NCBI RefSeq assembly: GCF_020171345.1
Contig: NZ_JAIUZM010000001.1
Location: 1-64,000, forward strand
Direction of reading: 5' to 3'
DNA length: 64,000 nucleotides
Source of the DNA: Microbulbifer agarilyticus
GTDB taxonomy: Bacteria > Pseudomonadota > Gammaproteobacteria > Pseudomonadales > Cellvibrionaceae
The notes beneath the pieces were generated by a model. The model saw only the letters and a list, made by a program, of their open reading frames with translations, was not told the origin of the DNA and did not search any database. The translations under genes and the position numbers were made by a program. Of this stretch, positions 6,618-14,407 are shown piece by piece. Each line of letters opens with the position of its first letter. Positions within the stretch are counted from its first letter, which is position 1.

Positions 6618-8024
6618 TTAAAGTGCGACCCGCAGGGTAAGTCCGCCGAGATCCATATCGACCGTTTCCGACGGCTCGGCTATGGCAATCGTGCCGTGGT
6701 AACTCTCTACGATATCGACAACCACGGCAAGACCAATGCCCTGCCCCTGCTGCTGTTCATCGGCCCGCACACCGCGCTGAATTACCTGTTGCCATTGGTC
6801 TTCGGTCAGTCCCGGACCGTTATCTGCAACAATTATCTCCAGCCCACGCTGGTCGTCGGTGTTTTTCGCACTGACCAGCAGTTTGCCGCCACCATACTTG
6901 TACCCGTTGTCGAGAAGGTTCCCCAGCATTTCCATCAGATCCCCTTCATCGCCATAAAACAGCACGGAAGGGTCGCACAGCAGTTCTGCATCGATGGATT
7001 TATCCCGGTAGGCTTTATCCAGTGCCGAGAGAATTTTCTCTGCCATGGGCTGTACCGCCACGCCGCGCAAGATGGACTTGGGCGATGTCGCCACCGCGCG
7101 CTTCAGCTGGTAACTGATAATCCCGTCCATGCGCTCCACCTGCTCCGCCAGCGCCTGCTGTGCGGCCTGTGGGTTGGCGGCCACGTCCATGCCTTTTAGC
7201 ACCGCCAGTGGCGTTTTCAGACTGTGCGCGAGGTCACCCAGCGTATTGCGGGTTTTCTCCCGCTGGCGACGCTCATTTTCTATCAGCAGGTTCAGGTTAT
7301 CGGTCAGGGGTACGAGTTCTTTCGGGAATTTGCCCTGCAAGGTATCGGCACCCCCACGTTGCATATTCTTCAGCGCACTGGTCACTTGGCGCAAAGGCGC
7401 CAGCCCCCAATGCAGCACGAGTAGCTGTACCGCGATCAGTGCCAGGGCGCCGATACCCAACCAGCGCCACAGGGTGGTATTGAATTGATACACCTGCGCC
7501 TGCAGCGGCCCGGCGTCTTCCAGCACCACAAAGGTAAATTGCAGCTCGTTATCCAGCCCCCAGGCGATCCCCTGGCGGAAGCTGCTGTAGGGTACGATTG
7601 AGTCCGGCAGCTGAATTTCGGCAAACACCTGCTGGCCCTGGCGCAGCGGTAACGGCAACGGTAACTCGGAGAAATTTGGCAGGCTAAGTGCCGAAGGTGA
7701 ACGCCAGATAACCCGGCCGCGGGCATCCATTACCGCGCCAATCAAACCGGAATCCGGCTGGTTGAATCGCGGCTCCGGCAGGTTCAGGGGCAACAGCAGA
7801 TTGTCGCCGTCCGGCTCGGCCACCGCCAGTAGCGTATAGATGTGCAACTGCAGCTCACGCGCTTTGGACTCATCCAGGGAGGTGCGGTAGGCCTTTTCCA
7901 GCACACCAGAAAGTACCACCAGAAAAACAAGTAGTACCAGAGTGGCCATCAGCGAAAGACGGCCAGACAGGGAATGTATCCAGCCCGAGAGGAACTGGCG
8001 GATATTAGACAGGCGGTTCAGCAA
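6618..8024 (-). CDS. PhoQ-like sensor histidine kinase
   Basis: The 468-residue inner-membrane kinase has TM1 near residues 23-43, a periplasmic sensor of about 140 residues, TM2 near 187-207, and a HAMP-like linker. The dimerisation helix carries LAHSLKTPLAVLKG, with the phospho-accepting His near residue 267; this H-box is the PhoQ form. The ATPase domain shows LLDNGYKYGG (N box), DNGPGL (G1) and GQGIGLAV (G2). It pairs with the response regulator whose stop is 5 bases upstream of this start. PhoQ proteins sense divalent cations, acidic pH or cationic peptides; which of these applies here is unknown. Confidence 0.88.
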   Translation of the reverse strand: MLNRLSNIRQFLSGWIHSLSGRLSLMATLVLLVFLVVLSGVLEKAYRTSLDESKARELQLHIYTLLAVAEPDGDNLLLPLNLPEPRFNQPDSGLIGAVMDARGRVIWRSPSALSLPNFSELPLPLPLRQGQQVFAEIQLPDSIVPYSSFRQGIAWGLDNELQFTFVVLEDAGPLQAQVYQFNTTLWRWLGIGALALIAVQLLVLHWGLAPLRQVTSALKNMQRGGADTLQGKFPKELVPLTDNLNLLIENERRQREKTRNTLGDLAHSLKTPLAVLKGMDVAANPQAAQQALAEQVERMDGIISYQLKRAVATSPKSILRGVAVQPMAEKILSALDKAYRDKSIDAELLCDPSVLFYGDEGDLMEMLGNLLDNGYKYGGGKLLVSAKNTDDQRGLEIIVADNGPGLTEDQWQQVIQRGVRADEQQQGQGIGLAVVVDIVESYHGTIAIAEPSETVDMDLGGLTLRVAL

Positions 8025-8029
8025 GGTAA

Positions 8030-8704
8030 TCAGCTCGCCGGGCTAAACCGGTAACCGCGCCCACGCAGGGTTTCGATGGGTTTTATCCCACCTGCGGCAT
8101 CCAGCTTTTTACGCAGGCGACCGATAAATACTTCAATCACGTTACTGTCGCGATCACAGTCCTGCTCGTAGATGTGCTCGGTGAGCGTGGTTTTCGATAC
8201 CACCTCATCCGGATGCAGCATCAGGTATTCGAGTACCTTGTACTCAAACGACGTCAGGTCCAGCTCGCTGTCGGACACCTTCACCCGCTGGGCGCTGGTA
8301 TCCAGCTCGATGGGGCCGACGCTAATGACAGGGGAAGAAAAGCCGGCGGAGCGCCGCACCAGTGCGTTCAACCGGGCGAGCAACTCTTCGGTATGGAAGG
8401 GCTTGGTCAGGTAATCATCACCACCGGCTTCCAGGCCGCGCACCCGCTCCTGCCAGTGGCCGCGAGCCGTGAGAATCAGGATGGGGAAATGCCGCGATTC
8501 CTTGCGCAGGGTTTCAATAACCTGGATACCATCAATTTTCGGCAGCCCCAGGTCCATTATCGCTACGTCGTAAGGGTACTCGCGCCCCAGATACAATGCT
8601 TCTTCGCCATCGGGCGCTTCGTCGACGGTGTACCCCCCCTTGCGCAGGGAAGCCGCCAGCTGTTCACGCAACGCGTGTTCATCTTCTACCAGCAGTGCGC
8701 GCAT
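8030..8704 (-). CDS. PhoP-like response regulator (OmpR family)
   Basis: The 224-residue DNA-binding regulator has a receiver domain with acidic pocket EDE (residues 7-9), phosphorylation site Asp51 in IMDLGLPKIDG and the switch Lys in YLTKPFH. The C-terminal winged helix (about 125-220) carries LTSFEYKVLEYLMLHPDEVV and a closing IETLRGRGYRF, typical of the OmpR/PhoB class. It is encoded directly before its kinase (gap 5 bases) and 35 bases after a PepSY-protein gene, so the three probably form one transcript. Orthology to PhoP rests on the PhoQ-type H-box of the partner. Confidence 0.9.
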   Translation of the reverse strand: MRALLVEDEHALREQLAASLRKGGYTVDEAPDGEEALYLGREYPYDVAIMDLGLPKIDGIQVIETLRKESRHFPILILTARGHWQERVRGLEAGGDDYLTKPFHTEELLARLNALVRRSAGFSSPVISVGPIELDTSAQRVKVSDSELDLTSFEYKVLEYLMLHPDEVVSKTTLTEHIYEQDCDRDSNVIEVFIGRLRKKLDAAGGIKPIETLRGRGYRFSPAS

Positions 8705-8739
8705 GGTGTGTCCTCAGTAATGCATTTTTCGTTATAGAG

Positions 8740-9096
8740 TTAGCGAGAAATTCTTCCGCTCTGTCGATCCACGAATACAACATAGACCTGACTTTTTTCA
8801 GAAAGTCCCTTCACGCGGAACATACTTTTGCCTTTGCGCTGTACTTCGCTGATCGCCAGGATCTTGCCACCAAAGCGTCGTTTTACCAGAGCCGCGGCCT
8901 CATTTTTGGAAATGCCTTTGTTTTGCACCCGCACTGTGGCCAGAGGCTTTATTTCCAGATGCCTTACTTTCGCGGCCTGCGGCATTTGTGCCCCTTTTAA
9001 CGCCGCCTGTGACATTGCCGATGCCGCAGACACCGGCGCGCTCACCAGTGCCGCCAGTAGTAAGCAGGCCAATACGGCAAACGGTACAAGTTTCAT
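8740..9096 (-). CDS. Secreted PepSY-domain protein
   Basis: The mature protein is small (118 residues with the signal). The start is placed at the ATG at 9094-9096, because MKLVPFAVLACLLLAALVSA is a clear signal peptide; a longer frame to 9210 adds 38 unconvincing residues. The mature part contains ISKNEAAALVKRRFGGKILA, then VYVVFVDRQSGRI, a single PepSY domain. Periplasmic PepSY proteins are often encoded next to PhoPQ-type two-component systems and are thought to inhibit peptidases or modulate sensing. Its position directly upstream of phoP agrees with that. Confidence 0.82.
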   Translation of the reverse strand: MKLVPFAVLACLLLAALVSAPVSAASAMSQAALKGAQMPQAAKVRHLEIKPLATVRVQNKGISKNEAAALVKRRFGGKILAISEVQRKGKSMFRVKGLSEKSQVYVVFVDRQSGRISR

Positions 9097-9221
9097 CCCT
9101 GCGAAGTGGATGGATACGGCCCCTTTCACTTGCTGTGCGGCTTGCGGACCTCGAGTGACTTTCACTGCTCTGCTCCTGTCGATTCCATAGCGCCGGTGGA
9201 TGAATAACAATCAGACGTTGA

Positions 9222-9830
9222 TCACAGTACCGGCGTGACGTCTACACGAACCCGAATTCTATCTCCAGGATGGTGGTTAGTGCGAATCAGATATTCCTGG
9301 CCGTTGTAGCGGTAGTTGACGTCGTAGCCAATCAACTCACGGCGCGTGCTCACTTCTTCGACAACCTGACAGCGCTGCTGGGTGCCGTACTGGACTGGCG
9401 CCTGGCTGCGACTGATGGCATTGCCGATAACAGCGCCTACCGCAGCGCCTGCGACCATGCCCGCAGCCTTGTTGCCGTGATGATGCCGGTGATAGCGACG
9501 GTGGTGGTAACGCTTGTGGTGCCTGTGTCCTTTGCTCACATTGCGCCCCACCGCAGCCCCCACGAGGCCGCCGATAATGGCCCCGGCCGGGGAAGGCTGC
9601 TGATAGGTGACGGTCTGGTCCCAGCACTGGGTTCTGGGCTCGACGACATTCACGTCATTATAGATAGGCGTCACTGCGGTGACGGGGGCGTAGTCATAGC
9701 CATCCTGGCCCCCATGCGGACCGGGGTAATAGCCACTGTCACCTGCGCTGGCGCGGACACTCACCGCCACCAGAACCACGGTGAGACCAACCAGTGCCAG
9801 CTGCTGTAACCACTTGTTTGTTAATGCCAT
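9222..9830 (-). CDS. Glycine-zipper 2TM protein with a histidine-rich insert
   Basis: The 202-residue protein has a cleavable signal (cut probably after residues 27-29, RASAG). Two glycine-zipper segments follow: AGAIIGGLVGAAVGRNV and AAGMVAGAAVGAVIGNAI, at about residues 82-98 and 121-138. Between them is a dense His/Arg/Lys run with about 11 histidines (about 100-119). The C-terminal part has RRELIGYDVNYRYNGQEY, the conserved beta region of Rickettsia 17-kDa-antigen-like (glycine zipper 2TM) envelope proteins. It is probably attached to the outer or inner membrane. The His-rich loop could bind metal. No lipobox cysteine is visible. Confidence 0.82.
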   Translation of the reverse strand: MALTNKWLQQLALVGLTVVLVAVSVRASAGDSGYYPGPHGGQDGYDYAPVTAVTPIYNDVNVVEPRTQCWDQTVTYQQPSPAGAIIGGLVGAAVGRNVSKGHRHHKRYHHRRYHRHHHGNKAAGMVAGAAVGAVIGNAISRSQAPVQYGTQQRCQVVEEVSTRRELIGYDVNYRYNGQEYLIRTNHHPGDRIRVRVDVTPVL

Positions 9831-9978
9831 GTTGCGTACTCCCTAGACCCGAGCGGTGATGCTCTGGTGTGACTCTATTCTGAAACTGGTCACTACCAGG
9901 CATCTTTGTTTGGCCAACAATTCGACCGATGGGCGTACTTTAAAGGGCGCTGACTGAATCGATCCTGAACTGAAACGA

Positions 9979-10049
9979 AAAAGCGGGGCTTCCTGCCCCG
10001 CATATACTGGCCCCGCATATACTGGCCCCGCATATACTGGCCCCGCATA
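9979..10049 (-). terminator. Terminator with a triplicated stem arm (15-bp tandem repeat)
   Basis: Reading on the minus strand, GCGGGGCAGGAAGCCCCGC forms a stem ending in CTTTTTCG, a good intrinsic terminator for the sigma-factor operon. The 5' arm is repeated: the unit GCCCCGCATATACTG (plus strand) occurs at 9995-10009, 10010-10024 and 10025-10039, with a partial fourth at 10040-10049. Up to four upstream arms can therefore compete for the single 3' arm. Confidence 0.85.
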
Positions 10050-10051
10050 AA

Positions 10052-10558
10052 TTAGTCTCGCTTCTGTCGTTTGCCGCCGCGCTGTTTGAAGCGCTGCCGC
10101 TGCTCTGGTGTCATCTTGCGCCAGCGCTCCCGCAAACGGCGCTGGCGCTCCGGTGGCAGCTGCTTGAAGCGTTCGCGCGCCTCGCGGATTCTCTTGCGCT
10201 CTTCCGGCGGCAGCTTTTTGAAGCGGTCATAGGACTCGCGCAGCTTCTGACGCTGCTCGGGCTTCAAGCGCTGCCAGCGGCCAAATTCCTGGCGCGCCTG
10301 CTGTCGCTCCTGGGCACTCATGCCCGCCCAGCGCGCCGCGCCCTCCCGCAGGCGGGTGCGCTGCTCCGGGGTAAACTGCTCCCAGCGACCTTCAAAGCGC
10401 TGCAGTAACTGGCGCTCGCTGTCACTCAGCTCTTTCCACGCGGCCGAGTCGGCCCAGGCGCCACTGGCAAGGGAGGCCAACAACAGCAGTGCCAAGCCGA
10501 TTTTCCGCACGGTGCCGGCAACGGGATTCGATGTGTGTTTGGCTGTGGCGTTACTCAT
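10052..10558 (-). CDS. DUF3106 periplasmic protein (LTxxQ-like repeats)
   Basis: About 168 residues. The start at 10558 is chosen because it gives a signal peptide (KIGLALLLLASLASGAWA) and overlaps the upstream stop by 8 bases. The mature part is helical and very rich in Arg, Gln and Glu, with a repeated phrase: FTPEQRTRLRE, LKPEQRQKLRE, LPPEERKRIRE, LPPERQRRLRE, MTPEQRQRFK. This matches DUF3106 and resembles the LTxxQ motif of Spy/CpxP periplasmic chaperones, although homology to those is only inferred. It is the last gene of the ECF sigma operon. A role in envelope protein protection is plausible but unproven. Confidence 0.8.
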   Translation of the reverse strand: MSNATAKHTSNPVAGTVRKIGLALLLLASLASGAWADSAAWKELSDSERQLLQRFEGRWEQFTPEQRTRLREGAARWAGMSAQERQQARQEFGRWQRLKPEQRQKLRESYDRFKKLPPEERKRIREARERFKQLPPERQRRLRERWRKMTPEQRQRFKQRGGKRQKRD

Positions 10559-10847
10559 TGCGCTCACCCTGCTCACGTTGTTCACTTTGCTCACGACCTC
10601 CCCCCAAATCGACCACCTCTGACTTGGGCGGGGCTGGCTGCTTCTCCAGCACGTCTTCCACTTCGCTCGGGGCGATAAATTCACCGGTCTCATCGGTCCA
10701 ATCCGACAGAAATAACAAAAAGTCTTCATCCAGAGGTTCGTTGGCAAACGCAAAAGGCAACATCACCAGCTGAACCGGCAGAGTCCACGCCAGAATCCGT
10801 ATTGACGTACGGCGCCTGCCAACCCCCGACTCAGGACGAGTGGCCAT
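10551..10847 (-). CDS. Hypothetical protein in the ECF sigma operon
   Basis: The 98-residue product has a basic N-terminus, a hydrophobic segment (about residues 17-35, ending ANEP) that may be a signal peptide or anchor, then an acidic part LDEDFLLFLSDW and a low-complexity Glu/Gln/Arg tail. I recognise no confident domain. It overlaps the upstream anti-sigma-like gene by 17 bases and the DUF3106 gene by 8, so translation is probably coupled. Small proteins with an EFIAPSEVEDVL-like acidic stretch occur at this position in related operons, but no function is known. Confidence 0.7.
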   Translation of the reverse strand: MATRPESGVGRRRTSIRILAWTLPVQLVMLPFAFANEPLDEDFLLFLSDWTDETGEFIAPSEVEDVLEKQPAPPKSEVVDLGGGREQSEQREQGERNE

Positions 10848-11247
10848 CCAGCGCCTCCTCTGCCAGCCACTGGTAAAACTCCACGTCTTCGATCATGTCC
10901 AGCTCGGCGTCTTCATTCAGAATCCACGCATCCGCCAGCACATCCACCGGCTCACCCTGGAAACTGGATCGCTCCTGCCCGAAAAACAGCGCCACCGTCA
11001 GCACGGCTGCGGCACTGGCCAGCCCCGTGGGTAACCAAAGCATCCAGCCTGGCCGCGCAGTATCAGCCGCACCATCTAGTGCTGCAGAGCGCGCACGACG
11101 CAGGCGCGACAGGGTTTCGCCGTCGAGCGATTGCTCGCGGCGCTCCATGGCTGCGCGCGCACCGGCCGCTAATTCGGCATCGTTGCGCTCGCTCGTCTCT
11201 TCGCGCTCCCGCGGCGGAGCCTTGGGCTTGTCTTGTGGCGACGTCAT
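10831..11247 (-). CDS. Membrane protein, DUF3619-like, possible anti-sigma factor
   Basis: The 138-residue protein has a charged cytoplasmic N-terminus (about 65 residues, with LDGETLSRLRRARSAALDG), one membrane span (WLPTGLASAAAVLTVALFF, about residues 71-89) and an acidic periplasmic end DVEFYQWLAEEALDG. The layout resembles anti-sigma factors and the DUF3619 family. Its start overlaps the sigma factor stop by 4 bases, the usual coupling for sigma/anti-sigma pairs. The classic zinc anti-sigma HxxxCxxC motif is absent, so the anti-sigma role is inferred from position and topology only. Confidence 0.7.
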   Translation of the reverse strand: MTSPQDKPKAPPREREETSERNDAELAAGARAAMERREQSLDGETLSRLRRARSAALDGAADTARPGWMLWLPTGLASAAAVLTVALFFGQERSSFQGEPVDVLADAWILNEDAELDMIEDVEFYQWLAEEALDGHSS

Positions 11248-11774
11248 CGCACTTCCTCCAATTGCCCGCGCAGGGCAGCCAGCGCCCGGGACAGGTGGGT
11301 CTTCACACTACCGCTACTGCAGGACATGGCAGCAGCGGTTTCCGAGATATCAAAGCCTTCGACACAGCGCAACATAAATGCCTGCTGCTGCCGCGGGGGC
11401 AAACGACCGACGGCGGACTCAATCGCATCCAGGGCGCGCTCGGAAAACACACCTTGCTCCGGCCGTGGGCCACTCCGATCTTCCAGCGCACCCGGGTCAA
11501 ACACATCGTCCGCCTCGTCGTCAACGCGGGCAAACTTTTCCCGCAGTAACTGCCAGCGCGAGACGGTCTTGTGACGGCGGTGCCAATCGGTAATTCGGTT
11601 ATTGAGAATGGTAAAAAACAGCGGGCGCCACTGCTCCCGCTGTTTGTGGCTGTAATTGCGCACCAGCGCGAACATAGCATCCTGCACAATATCCAGCGCA
11701 TCGTCACGGTTCCCCACCGCCATAGCGGCCATGGAGAAGGCACGCTTCTCTACCGAGGCTAAAAATTGTTCCAT
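11244..11774 (-). CDS. ECF-type RNA polymerase sigma factor
   Basis: The 176-residue protein is a sigma-70 family factor of the ECF group. Region 2 includes DDALDIVQDAMFALVRNY and FFTILNNRITDWHRR. Region 4 runs LPPRQQQAFMLRCVEGFDIS to GSVKTHLSRALAALR with a recognisable helix-turn-helix. It directs RNA polymerase to a small regulon. It heads a tightly overlapping operon with a membrane protein, a small unknown protein and DUF3106, so the regulon probably includes this operon itself. No unmistakable ECF promoter was found upstream. Confidence 0.88.
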   Translation of the reverse strand: MEQFLASVEKRAFSMAAMAVGNRDDALDIVQDAMFALVRNYSHKQREQWRPLFFTILNNRITDWHRRHKTVSRWQLLREKFARVDDEADDVFDPGALEDRSGPRPEQGVFSERALDAIESAVGRLPPRQQQAFMLRCVEGFDISETAAAMSCSSGSVKTHLSRALAALRGQLEEVR

Positions 11775-11918
11775 GCTGCGTACAGTGGCCCTTTGCGTGG
11801 AGACCCTTTGCTTGGGAACCCTGAGTACAGGAGCCTATTCTGAAAGCGTTTTATTATCATGCGATGGCGGCGCGGCCCATGCTACCCCCGGGCCGCACAT
11901 TCCACTCTCCGAGATTCG

Positions 11919-12302
11919 TTAGTTCCCAACGCGCGCACTGCGACGGTCCATCCGGCGGTCCACTGCCTGCCCCTTGCGGTCGAGCTTGCGGTCAATACGG
12001 TTCCCTTTGCGATCCAGGCGGTTATCGATGCGATCCCCTTTCTTATCGAGATGCGCCGCGCGTTTGTCTTTGCCGTTGGAGGCGGCGCGTTCGGACTTGC
12101 GATCTAGCCGGTTGTTAATCCGGTCGCCCTTGTTGTCCAGGCGGTTGTCGATACGATCGCCCTTGTTATCCAGGCGCTGCTCGATGCGATCCCCTTTGTT
12201 ATCCAGGTACTGCGCGCGCTTTTCGCCCGCATCTGCCGCTGCGACACCGGAAAGCGTCGCGGCCATGGCCAGAAGGACGATTTGTTGCTTGATCCGTTTC
12301 AT
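11919..12302 (-). CDS. Secreted basic protein with 11-residue (hendecad) repeats
   Basis: About 127 residues. The ATG at 12302 gives a signal peptide (IVLLAMAATLSGVAAADA); the longer frame to 12395 is rejected. The mature protein is built from repeats of 11 residues with consensus RLDNKGDRIDN, about eight copies, drifting to RLDRKGNRIDR near the C-terminus. Period 11 is the signature of a right-handed coiled coil. Composition is dominated by Lys, Arg, Asp and Asn. I know of no assigned function. It is a single gene between the sigma operon and the cystine transporter. It could be a periplasmic structural or nucleic-acid/anion-binding protein, which is a guess. Confidence 0.78.
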   Translation of the reverse strand: MKRIKQQIVLLAMAATLSGVAAADAGEKRAQYLDNKGDRIEQRLDNKGDRIDNRLDNKGDRINNRLDRKSERAASNGKDKRAAHLDKKGDRIDNRLDRKGNRIDRKLDRKGQAVDRRMDRRSARVGN

Positions 12303-12408
12303 CGATGTTTCCCTATTCTGGTGGGTGGTTTGCAAGTAAAAATGCGTTTGTTCACTTATCAAAACGCAGAGGTCCACGATTGGTTGACACATCAATGGAT
12401 TTTTTTGT

Positions 12409-13767
12409 TTATCGGGCCTCTGCCGCCTCCCCGCTGTATCCTAGCCAGCGCTCGGTCAGGGTGCCCGCGGTCATGGCGCCATTCACATTCAACGCGGTGC
12501 GCGCCATATCGATCAGCGGCTCGACGGAGATCAATAGGGCAGCGATCTGGACCGGTAGCCCCATGGTAGGCAGCACCACCAGCGCAGCAAAGGTCGCCCC
12601 ACCGCCCACGCCAGCGATACCGAAAGAGCTGATCACAATGACGGCAATCAGCGAGGTGAGCCACACGGGGTCAAACACATTGATCCCCATGGGCACCGCC
12701 ACCATCACCGCCAACATCGCCGGGTAAATACCCGCACAACCATTCTGGCCGATAGTGGCGCCAAAAGAAGCGGAAAAGTTGGCAATGGCCGGGGAGTTAC
12801 CGAGCTTGTCGATCTGGGTTTCCACATTGAGCGGTATCGTCGCAGCACTGGAACGGGAGCTGAAGGCGAACACCAGTACCGGCCATACCTTGGCGAAATA
12901 GTGCAGTGGACTGATGCCGTTGATCATCAGTAACAGCGCATGCACCGCAAACATCAGCGCAATCGCCACAAAGGAGGCGAGCACAAAGTTGAACAGGTTG
13001 AAGATGTCGGTCCAGCTGGACTTGGCGACCAGCGCCGTTACCAGCGCCATAACGCCGTAGGGGGTGAACGCCATAATCAGGCGCACCAGCTTCATTATCC
13101 AGGCCTGGGCCACGGTAACAAAACGTTCGATCGCAGCGCCCTGCTCCGGGTTCTCCCGGCGTACCGCCAGTGCGGCGAGTCCCATCAATACCGCGAAGAT
13201 CACCACGGCGATCACCGAGGTATCGCGCTGGCCGGCAAGGTCCGCAAAAATATTGCGAGAAATAAACGAGGTAAGGATTTCGGGAATACTGAGGTCCGTC
13301 ACGCGGCCCATGCGTTCATTCAGCACATCCACGCGCGCGGCTTCGCGGGAGCCTTCTACCAGCCCCTCCGCAGTCAGGCCAAACAGATGCGCGATCACCA
13401 CACCAATGAACGCGGCAATGGCAGTGGTGCCGAGAAGGACCACCAGCACCGACCCACTGATTTTGCCGAGCGATGCGGTATTGCTCACTTTGACCACCGC
13501 GGCGAGGATCGAGATCAACACCAGCGGCATCACCAGCAGGTGCAGAAGATTCACGTAGCCGTTGCCAATCAGGCCGATCCAGTCGAGTACCCAGGGGGTA
13601 TTTACGCCCCAGCCCTCTGCCAGGTGCATCAGGCCGCCGAGCAACACCCCCAATAGTAGCCCGGCAAACACCGCCGGCGCCAACGAATTGCGGCTGTGGT
13701 GCCAGCGCGCCAGAGGCCAGAGTAAAAACAGATAGAAGGCCAGCAGTAGAAATGCACTCAATTGCAT
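12409..13767 (-). CDS. tcyP: L-cystine / dicarboxylate-amino acid:cation symporter (TcyP-like)
   Basis: The 452-residue inner-membrane transporter belongs to the DAACS (GltP/DctA/TcyP) family. It shows several hydrophobic segments, the serine-rich loop FAFSSRSSAATIPLNVE (about residues 310-325) and the late segment GIAGVGGGATFAALVVLPTMGLP, both signatures of the fold. The start region (LLLAFYLFLLWPLARWHH) and the extended loop of VLNERMGRVTDLSIPEI match the TcyP/YdjN cystine importers more than DctA. It should import L-cystine with a cation. No partner gene is adjacent. Confidence 0.85.
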   Translation of the reverse strand: MQLSAFLLLAFYLFLLWPLARWHHSRNSLAPAVFAGLLLGVLLGGLMHLAEGWGVNTPWVLDWIGLIGNGYVNLLHLLVMPLVLISILAAVVKVSNTASLGKISGSVLVVLLGTTAIAAFIGVVIAHLFGLTAEGLVEGSREAARVDVLNERMGRVTDLSIPEILTSFISRNIFADLAGQRDTSVIAVVIFAVLMGLAALAVRRENPEQGAAIERFVTVAQAWIMKLVRLIMAFTPYGVMALVTALVAKSSWTDIFNLFNFVLASFVAIALMFAVHALLLMINGISPLHYFAKVWPVLVFAFSSRSSAATIPLNVETQIDKLGNSPAIANFSASFGATIGQNGCAGIYPAMLAVMVAVPMGINVFDPVWLTSLIAVIVISSFGIAGVGGGATFAALVVLPTMGLPVQIAALLISVEPLIDMARTALNVNGAMTAGTLTERWLGYSGEAAEAR

Positions 13768-13909
13768 TTATTTTGAGTCCCAAATTGCGGATTTTAGAAA
13801 AATAGTTTGCGCGCATCCTAACAGTCGGCGCGTAAATCCCTTAAAGACGCTTTGGTTATACAGGTAGAAGCAAGCGTATGGCGCATGCCAGCCAGCCCCG
13901 GGAAAGCCC

Positions 13910-14407
13910 CTACTCCGATAAGTAGGGTTGAATAGCCTCCATTAAGGATTCTGCGGTTTGCGGGCCGATTAACGTCCGCTGCCACTGGCCGTGACGGTCG
14001 ATAATGAAGGTGGAAGGCAGTACCTGTGGTACCGCCTGACCCCAGCGCCCTTCCGGGGCGCCCGCCAACAACGGGAAAGCAATACCGAATTTGTCCGCTT
14101 GCCGCTGTATTTCTTCTTTTGGCGGCTGGTCAAAATTTACCCCAAGCACCAGAACCCGCCCCTTGTGCTCGCGGTAGAAGGTGTTTAGCTCGGGTATCTC
14201 TTCGCGACAGGGTGCACACCACTCTGCCCAGTAGTTCACCAGCAGGACTTTTCCCGAGGTATCCAGTGGTTCGCCATTCAATTCAGCTAACCCACCGGAG
14301 CGCGCGCCGCACCCCGTGGCCAGCGCGAGCACTGCGATTAGAAGAAAAAGAGCGCGGAACCGCTCAAGACTTGGCTGTTTTACTCGACGACTTGCCGCTA
14401 CGCGCAT
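13910..14407 (-). CDS. TlpA-family thioredoxin-like lipoprotein
   Basis: The 165-residue protein has a basic N-terminus, a hydrophobic signal and a lipobox LATGC (Cys at residue 33), so it is probably lipid-anchored and faces the periplasm. The thioredoxin fold carries the redox pair WCAPC (about residues 63-67) and the cis-Pro region LPSTFIIDR. TlpA/ResA proteins reduce periplasmic disulfides, often for cytochrome c or copper-site maturation. The start overlaps the end of the YihY gene by 44 bases and no later start is available, so the two are translationally linked. Confidence 0.85.
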   Translation of the reverse strand: MRVAASRRVKQPSLERFRALFLLIAVLALATGCGARSGGLAELNGEPLDTSGKVLLVNYWAEWCAPCREEIPELNTFYREHKGRVLVLGVNFDQPPKEEIQRQADKFGIAFPLLAGAPEGRWGQAVPQVLPSTFIIDRHGQWQRTLIGPQTAESLMEAIQPYLSE

